Of a stretch of DNA of 64,000 bases, positions 57,447 to 64,000 are shown in pieces. The notes beneath the pieces were generated by a model. The model saw only the letters and a list, made by a program, of their open reading frames with translations. It was not told the DNA's origin and made no database searches. The position numbers and the translations under genes are program-made. The DNA comes from Hirundichthys speculiger (Eukaryota > Chordata > Actinopteri > Beloniformes > Exocoetidae): the NCBI GenBank assembly GCA_018398805.1, contig JAGFBZ010000901.1, positions 119,085 through 183,084 of the forward strand. The letters run 5' to 3'. Numbering within the stretch: position 1 is the first letter of the stretch; each line of letters begins with the position of its first letter.

Positions 57447-58087
57447 AGTAAAATTCTGGGAAAAATGAAAAAAGATAAGGCAGACATAATATTTCTGCAA
57501 GAGACCCATTTATCTGACTCCGAGCATGCTAAACTCAAAAGGCAGGGCTACAACCAGGTTTACTCATCATCCTATAAAACCGGACACAGAAGGGGAGTCG
57601 CAACACTGATATCCAATAGAGTCATTTTTGAAAAATTATCAGAAACCTCTGACAAAGAAGGATGGTATAATATGCTTGTAGGAAAATTAGAAGGGTCAGA
57701 AGTCACTCTCTTAAATGTATAATAAATCTGATTCTGATTCTGATTCTGATTCTGACTTTAATTTGAGATTGAACCCACAGTGGGATGTGTCAAGATCCGC
57801 CCCGACTAACACAGTAAGCAAAAAGGTGAGAAAGATGATAGATGAGATGGGCATTTGTGACGTATGGAGGGAGTTCAATCCTACAATTTGGGACTACACT
57901 TTTTACTCCCCACCACATAAAACTTACTCAAGAATCGATTATTTTTTGATGTATAGTAAAGATATTGGTTTTGTTAGGTCTTGTAAAATTGGAATAATGG
58001 ACTTGTCGGATCACAGCCCAGTCTACCTAGATTTAAATTTTAGAAATAGTAAAAACACTTTCTCCTGGAGACTTAATTTAAGTGTAC
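57441..58087 (+). pseudogene. Outer L1 ORF2, endonuclease region
   Basis: 'IIFLQETHLSDSEHAKLKRQ' and 'RRGVATLIS' lead to a TAA at 57720. After a (TGATTC)n run the frame shifts and resumes 'DFNLRLNPQWDV', then 'YSRIDYFLMYSKD' and 'DLSDHSPVYLDL'. The Gly of the GDFN motif and about 30 preceding residues, present in the inner copy, are lost. It ends at the MITE's TTAA (58088). Confidence 0.82.
57724..57757 (+). repeat. (TGATTC)n microsatellite inside L1 ORF2
   Basis: About five units. It takes the place of roughly 30 endonuclease codons. Confidence 0.85.
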
Positions 58088-58091
58088 TTAA

Positions 58092-58942
58092 AGGAGCCGT
58101 TTGTAAGATTATGGCCAAAACTGGTACTGCAGTCACTTTCAAATTACTGTTGAGCAGGCGTGTACCCTCCCCCTCCTCCGCGACCAAAGGTTGCCAGGTC
58201 GGCTACAGAATGCAGCAGGAACGTAGGCTGCCATGGCAAGCGACGAGTCCTACACAGTAAGTTTATTTTCTGTTAATTATATTTAATGCCTTATGAAAGA
58301 TCTTTTCTTTCTTTGATCTTTCGTTACTAGAGGAAATATTTTCCCGTTGAGGCGTTTCGTAACCTGAAAGTTTCGTATGTAGAGGCGTTCGTAAGTAGAG
58401 GTACCACTGTTACCTTGTCCAAGTAAATTAGCGTTAGCCAAACATTTAGCTATGAATCTTACCTGTCCAGGAGAAAATCAGCAACGTTGGCGTCTGTCTT
58501 CAAATTCTTCTCCGCTTTCAGCCGTCTCCATCTATCAAAAGCATCTCCTATACAAATCCTTGTTTTATTTCGGACCTTGTCACGATGTAACTCGGATTCA
58601 TAACGAGGTCTTTTAGGTTTTGGAAAGCTAGACATTTTTTCATCCAACACGTTCGTAGCGGCTGCTGCGATAATTAGAGCCGAGCTGGCAACCCGGATGC
58701 CGAAACACTACTGACTTGGTGATTGGGAGATAGGTGGAGGGTGGCGCTTCAGGCCAAAACAAAAAATGACAACATCAACATCAGTTGAGGGCTGCAACTC
58801 CTCTTTTTAAACGGGAATATCCTGGCCTGAGTGCTGTTGTCAGTGACATAAGTATTTGAAATGAACATGATTTTTAAATGTCTGTTGACATATCGGGGTC
58901 ATTTTATGATTCGTTTTATTAGATCTCTTACATACGGCTCCT
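58092..58942. mobile_element. piggyBac-type MITE with TTAA TSD, inside L1 ORF2
   Basis: Inverted ends AGGAGCCGTTTGTAAGAT and CTTACATACGGCTCCT, with TTAA at 58088-58091 and 58943-58946. Excision with one TTAA restores the L1 frame (S-V-L-K-G-K-M). 851 bp; it carries a minus-strand frame (58459-58635). Confidence 0.82.
58459..58635 (-). CDS. Short conserved-looking frame inside the MITE
   Basis: From the ATG at 58635 the frame reads 'MSSFPKPKRPRYESELHRDK' and later 'GDAFDRWRRLKAEKNLKTDA' ending 'VADFLLDR'. The pattern 'AF.RWR.LK...GLK.DA..A.FLLD' recurs, as I recall, in several fish predicted proteins, which suggests that this transposon fragment has been captured as exons elsewhere. A CAG/GTAAGA donor-like site at 58463-58471 overlaps the end of the frame on the minus strand. 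Function unknown. Confidence 0.4.
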   Translation of the reverse strand: MSSFPKPKRPRYESELHRDKVRNKTRICIGDAFDRWRRLKAEKNLKTDANVADFLLDR

Positions 58943-58946
58943 TTAA

Positions 58947-61900
58947 GGGTAAAATGAAGAAAGAACTTCAGGAGGAAATTCAATTATACCTGTCAGAAAA
59001 TGATAATGGGGAGGTATCCCCACTCATGGTGTGGGATGCAGGTAAGGCTGTCCTAAGAGGGAAAATCATCACAAAACTGTCCCTACAAAAGAGGCTTAGA
59101 CAGGAAAAACTGAACAAGCTAGAAAAAGAGTTAGAAAATTTGGAGAAAAAACATAAAAAAGGTGTCCAATCGGACATGACAGAGAAAATTAAGTAAATTA
59201 AAAATAAGATCAAGGAAATATATGAGGTCGATATTCAGAAGAAACTAACCTTTTTGAAACAGAAGTACTATGAAGTAGGGAATAAATCAGCTAAAATTCT
59301 GGCTTATAAATTAAAAAAAGAACAAGCAGAGAGGGTAGTATACAAAATAAAAGACCCAATCACCAAAGAAATGAAACTTGACTTTCAGGATATCCATAGT
59401 AGTTTTGAAAAATACTACAAAAACTTATATACTCGGATGGCCAGTAATGGGGATAAGTCACCTGAATCCCGGCTTGCTTCTCTTAATCTCCCCACAATTA
59501 CAGAAGACCATAATAGAGTCCTATTAGCTAACGTAACTTTAGAAGAAATCCAAAAGGCAATTTCTAGACTTAAACCTAATAAGTCCCCAGGTTCCGATGG
59601 GTTTACAGCGGAGTGGTACAAGACTTTCAGTGACTTACTATCACCATTGTTATTGAGAACATTCAATTGGGTGATTAAAAAAGGAGAGATTCCGCCATCC
59701 TGGAGGGAAGCGATCATCACTGTAATACCAAAAGATGGAAAAGATAAGACAGATTGTTCTCAATACCGACCAATTAGTCTGTTGAACCAGGATTACAAAC
59801 TCTTCACATCAATTCTAGCAAAATGTTTAGAAATAATACTTCCAGATATTATACAGTTGGACCAAACAGGGTTCATTAACAAAGGCAAACACAAGGACAA
59901 TGTCAGGAGAACATTACATATAATTAATCATATAAATAAGGATAAATTAGAGGCTGTCTTGTTAGGGCTGGACGCAGAGAAGGCTTTCGACTCTGTTGAT
60001 TGGTCATTTTTATACAAGACTTTAGAGAGATTCCAGTTCCATGATGATTTTGTTAAAATAATAATAGCCTTGTACTATAAATCAACAGCTAAAATTCGGA
60101 TTAATGGAGGACTATCAAATAATTTTGAATTAGAAAGGGGATGTCGGCAGGGTTGCCCCATATCTCCGCTCTTATTTGCCATCTTTATTGAGCCTCTAAG
60201 TCAGTGGATAAGGCAGAATGAGAAGATAAAGGGGATCATGGTGTCGCAAGAAGAACACAAAATTGCCCTGTTTGCTGATGATATTTTGATATACTTGGGG
60301 CACCCATCCTCCTCCCTTCCAGAATTGCTCTCAACCCTGAAGGAATATGGTTTATTATCAGGTTATAAACTAAACACTCACAAATCCCAAATTTTGACAT
60401 TCAATTATTCACCTAGCCAATCCATCAGAGATGAATTTAAAGTCAATTGGGAATCAAAGTCAATCAAATATCTAGGTGTGAATATTCCAAAACACCTGAA
60501 TATGATTATATCAGACAATTATGATCCACTTATTTCCAAAATTAAATCTGACTTGTCCAGGTGGAATCTAGTTCCTTTTCTAGGACTAGGACAGAGGGTG
60601 GAAGCAATAAAAATGAACTTGCTACCCAGGTTATTATATCTTTTCCAAAACATACCAGTTGAACTTCCAAGGGGAAAATTTCAAGAATTAGACAAATTAA
60701 TATCTCGTTTCATTTGGCAGGGTAAGAGGCCAAGAATTCGCTATAAGACTCTCCAATTATCAAGAGATAAAGGAGGCCTTGCTCTCCCAAATTTTAAAAA
60801 TTATCACCAAGCAGTGCAGATAAAAACTTTGGGTAACATTTGCAACCCTTCCTATAAAGCTAAGTGGAAAGACATAGAATGTCAAATATCTAGTGATATT
60901 CCATTACAGGCAATTATAGGAGATAGTGGCTTGATTACCTGCTTAAAAGACACAAACCCATGGATTAAAATGTCAGTGAGGATTTGGCATAGGGTGATCA
61001 CTAAAAACAAGGCCAAAGAACCATACTGGATTATAAAATGGATAGGATACGACTCAGATTTTTTACCAAACAGGATGGACGCAAGATTTAAAGAGTGGGC
61101 TGATAAAGGGTTAATAAAACACAGTGACCTCTTCGAAGGGGGCACACTGCAACAATTCCAGGATCTCAAAATTCGATTTAATCTGACAAACCAAGATTTT
61201 TATAGATTTTTGCAAGTCAGACATTACCTGGAGAAAAAAATGAAAAAGGAAGAATTACAAACCAATCTGGGGCTAGTGAAGATATTTTTACTCAGCTACA
61301 GGTCAGACCCTGGATGTGGAAACATTTCAAAGATATATAAAGTGTTGCGAGAACTTGAAGGAGGGGATACTGTATATATAAAGGAGAGATGGGAGAAGGA
61401 CAGTAATACCACGATACAAATGGAAACATGGGGAAAAATAACTTTACAACAGTGGAAGAGTACATCCTCTCTGTCTTGGAGAGAATTTGGGTGGAAAAAT
61501 GTAATTAGGTTTTTCAGAGTTCCAGCAAAAGGACTTCTCTTGGAGGAAATACATCTTGCTGGAGATCCTGTGGTGAGAGTAAGGCAACACATCTCCATGT
61601 GTTTTGGGATTGCCCGGTCATCTCAAAATATTGGGTTGAAATCAAACTGAACATAGAGAAAATAATGAAAATAGTGATCCCACCAGGATTTGAGACCTTA
61701 TGTCTGGGACTAAGACCGGATACTGTCAAGGGACCTGAAAACAAATATATTTATAATATTTTATTACTAGCAAGTACAAAAGCAATCACAAGGAAATGGT
61801 TGACAAAAGACTCCCCTACAGTAGGTGATTGGATTAAGGTGGTCAAGGACATTTACATAATGGAGAAGCTAACATTTATTTTGAAGTTGGAACAAGATAA

Positions 61901-61964
61901 GTTTGAAAGTTACTGGAAAGTTTGGACCAACTATTTAGCAATGGAAAGGCAAGATACTGGTTAA
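58947..61964 (+). pseudogene. Outer L1 ORF2, linker, reverse transcriptase and C-terminus
   Basis: Frame resumes after the MITE with a Lys/Glu-rich linker ('ELQEEIQLYLSENDNGEV'). It meets TAA at 59194-59196 and continues in the same frame to 61650. RT motifs: 'SPGSDGFTAEWYK', 'DAEKAFDSVDWSFLY', 'RQGCPISPLLFA' and FADD at 60271. A one-base indel in an A-run near 61525 shifts the frame; the C-terminal C-x3-C-x7-H-x4-C knuckle ('SCWRSCGESKATHLHVFWDC') and the end at 61964 are in the other frame. One nonsense and one frameshift, so a young but dead copy. Confidence 0.88.
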
Positions 61965-62415
61965 TGTGATATCCTCCTCCCCCCCAAGTCCTTTTCTTTT
62001 CTTTTGACTCCACTCACCTGGTTCTGTTTATGTTGTAGTAATTACACTATTATTAGTTAGTGCTATACATGTGTGTAGTGAGCTAGCTATACCTTATTTG
62101 CTATTATTACTACCTCAATTACTGTTGTTTCTATTATTATCCCACAATAAACTATTGTTCAGGAAGGAAAACATGGACAAAGAAGGGTGAATATGTAGAA
62201 GATAAGCTTATTAATAATGGGATTATTATTGCACTTATCAGTTTTCATTTTCTTCTCCTTTCTTATTTTATTTTTTCCTAGTTTATCTTTGACCAGTTTT
62301 CTTTCTGCGGAAGCTTTGATGATGGCTCTCTATACATGTATGTGCTGTTTTTTTCTGTTTTTTTTTTTTTTTTTTTTTGTCTTAAAATAAATAAAAAGTT
62401 TAATAACAAAAAAAA
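61965..62415 (+). other. L1 3' UTR and A-rich tail
   Basis: Non-coding, with a T-rich stretch (62350-62379), then AATAAATAAAAAG and an A run that abuts the TSD. Confidence 0.75.
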
Positions 62416-62660
62416 ACAAGCCATAAAGATTATGCTACTGTAATATTAACGCTAGCGGTAAATTAGGCTATGTTTTAATGTTATATTTAATTTATTTTAT
62501 CACTCTCCTAATTCATTCTTTCATTCATTCATTGTTTTATAGGCTTGTGCTAGTGCTGAGGGCTACAGTAGCCTCATACTGCTGTTCTTTCGGCCAGAAT
62601 TGTCCGGGACTCTCAGCGAGACTATGAGTAGTACGAGACTGAATGTTAACGAAAACTCAC

Positions 62661-62862
62661 CCGGCTGTATTCATTTGGAACGAAGTCCTTTCTGTTGATA
62701 TTTTTCACCCACGTCTTCCTAACTTCTTGTTCTGCAAACAAGGCAGTCTTCGTGCAGTAAAGGCTTGTGTATTTCACATACTTTCTTCTTCCATTGTTGA
62801 ATTTTTTTTTCACGCCATTGTTGGCACAGTTTATGATGGAACATGTATTCCCACTCTCGACC
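62661..62862 (-). CDS. THAP-like DNA-binding exon, ends at a splice donor
   Basis: The minus strand reads 'NTCSIINCANN' (a C-x4-C pair) and later 'EVRKTWVKNINRKDFVPNEY' then SR, immediately followed by GTGAGT. In THAP domains the first C pair is followed by a conserved Trp, a Pro, and then 'VCS.HF', which would sit on the next exon. No in-frame ATG is seen close upstream, so either another exon precedes it or it is damaged. The gene would run left, into the L1-split region. THAP domains occur in host factors and in several DNA-transposon transposases. Confidence 0.42.
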
Positions 62863-62929
62863 GACTCGACATTATAAAAATATATATTTGTAGAAAGAGA
62901 AAAACACTGGTTAATCTGCGAGCCGGTGA

Positions 62930-63460
62930 AAGTGTCGCTCTGTAGCACAACCCAGCAATGGTGGACGGGGTACCTTCCGGGGGCTGGCCCGAAACGGTCT
63001 ATATATCTCCTACAAATATTCAAACAAGCCGGCGACAAACCTCGAGGTGGGTCTATGAAAGCTGGTTCCAGTCGCGATAAACGAACACCATCAACCGTCG
63101 GCCAGCAGAGCTACGTAGTTTTCGGCCGGCCGACGGAGCTCTCCAGGCGGCTTGCTGCCTCTGCGAGGTCCCCCACCTCGGGGGGCTTGCCACTCCGTGG
63201 AGTTTCTCAACTTCAGGGCAAACTTCTAAACTGCTGTCATTTGGACAAACTAACCGCACAGCGGTGATCTAACCCCTTACTTTCTCTCGCATGAAAAATA
63301 TTAAAACTTTAAAAAGTGACGAAATAACACTGCTACAGCAGAAAATAAAACCACAAGTAATGACGGCCGCGGAGGTGTTTTTTTTTTTTTCTGAGAGCGA
63401 GGTGGGCGGGCTCCGGTCGCGATTAACGAACACCATCGGTTTTTTTTTTTGCCGCCTTGT
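62930..63460. promoter_or_regulatory. GC/CpG-rich patch upstream of the THAP-like exon
   Basis: Unusually CpG-rich for this window (for example CTCGGGGGGCTTGCC, CGGCCGGCCGACGG). CGCGATAAACGAACACCATC (from 63073) and CGCGATTAACGAACACCATC (from 63419) are near-identical 20-mers about 346 bp apart. Possible promoter or transposon end. Confidence 0.35.
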
Positions 63461-63479
63461 TTAACTTACCCAGTGTTGC

Positions 63480-64000
63480 AACGCACCGGATAAAAAATGC
63501 ACAACGTTGGCTTCACCACCATTAAAGTTATTACTTACACCACTGAAGTGACAGCCCAACATGCCTGCATAGCTAACGTACACGGATATGATCCTCCAAG
63601 CTCCGTTTTACCCTATGAAAGCGTCTGCATGAAGGCGAGGCGCATGCGAAAAAGTTACCAACAACGACATACAATGACCCTACAGTAAAAACAAAGTCAG
63701 TCATGCACTAATTCAGCGTGATGGAGGTAAAAACACGTTTACTTTGTTGTGGTCAACCTGACCTTCCCCGGACTGCTGATCTGTGGACTCAAAGTGAGAT
63801 TAATTTGAATTCAATAATAGTCATGACACTTTTTAAGTTTTTTCCTTTGCAAAGGGAGAGACCAGCTGACAGACCCTGATCTGTCCTTTCTGTCCAGGTT
63901 CTGGCTGATCTCTGACTCTGCAGCTCACAGGCTAGTTTTATTGACACATGCAGGGCATAAAACATTCTGTTAGTTAAAGGCAACTCCCCCATTGTCCCCC
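63480..64000. other. No gene recognised
   Basis: On the minus strand, near 63935-63945, an AATAAAA lies in an LTR-like context (TGTTTTATGCCC upstream), but no repeat partner is in the window. Confidence 0.3.

Larger units (their letters stand above)
49655..62415 (+). mobile_element. Outer full-length L1/Tx1-type LINE, split by nested insertions
   Basis: Starts GGACTTCCGGTCTGGC and ends in an A-rich tail. ACAAGCCATAAAGAT flanks both sides (49640-49654 and 62416-62430), a 15-bp TSD. Without the inner L1 (51279-57440) and the MITE (58092-58942) it is about 5.7 kb: 5' UTR, ORF1, ORF2, 3' UTR. ORF2 lesions: a microsatellite replacing about 30 codons (57720-57757), a TAA at 59194-59196, and a frameshift near 61525. 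Confidence 0.9.

Noticed and set aside
63770..64000. An LTR at the right edge
   Set aside because: Only a polyadenylation-like signal and a TG start are visible; no second LTR, primer site or TSD within the window.

Overview
The window is vertebrate nuclear DNA, almost certainly from a teleost fish. It holds a nearly complete Rex3 (RTE-clade) LINE, L1/Tx1-type and L2 LINE pieces, many Tc1/mariner and hAT elements with clean target-site duplications (TSDs), a tRNA-derived SINE, piggyBac elements at TTAA sites, and spliced zinc-finger gene pieces with GT-AG borders. There are no bacterial operons, rRNA genes or CRISPR arrays. Most of the 64 kb is nested mobile DNA, and only a few kilobases look like host-gene exons.

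Layout. 0-5 kb: a dispersed teleost repeat, a broken cysteine-rich (CXC) protein relic, a solo Tc1 end inside an L2 endonuclease fragment, and a promoter- or LTR-like block. 5-8 kb: an internally deleted Tc1 element, and the last exon of a C2H2 protein with 11 fingers (minus strand). 8-14 kb: an L1/Tx1 ORF1 relic broken up by hAT elements, an old Rex3 relic, and hAT transposase pieces. 14.7-21.9 kb: Harbinger-like and pogo-like elements nested in each other, two hAT elements, a Tc1 element and an L2 3' end. 22-24 kb: a complete non-autonomous LTR element with two near-identical 402/403-bp LTRs and a tRNA-Pro-type primer site. 24.2-26.1 kb: a region bounded by inverted copies of a 16-bp motif, with a perfect 30-bp-arm palindrome inside.

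28.3-37.8 kb: a large array of 20- and 25-bp units flanked by ~94-bp inverted repeats. It was invaded by a full-length Rex3, a piggyBac derivative and a SINE, and part of it then duplicated in tandem (650 bp). 38-43 kb: a hAT inside a hAT, a palindromic pogo-like MITE, and LINE and Tc1 relics. 43.4-43.8 kb: a promoter-like patch (CRE, two E-boxes) before a short minus-strand reading frame. 45.7-48.8 kb: a LINE 3' end, then four minus-strand exons of a fish C2H2/SAMD3-like family member that looks broken.

49.65-62.4 kb: a full-length L1 with a 15-bp TSD. A second full-length L1 inserted into its ORF2 endonuclease, a dispersed repeat inserted into that inner L1, and a piggyBac-type MITE inserted into the outer ORF2. 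Both ORF1 frames are open; both ORF2 frames are broken by a few identifiable lesions. The outer L1 separates a possible YqaJ-nuclease first exon (plus strand, left) from a THAP-like exon (minus strand, right). I infer, weakly, that this is an ISL2EU-type DNA transposon split by the L1.

No intact single-copy host gene can be called here. All assignments were read by eye, without database searches.
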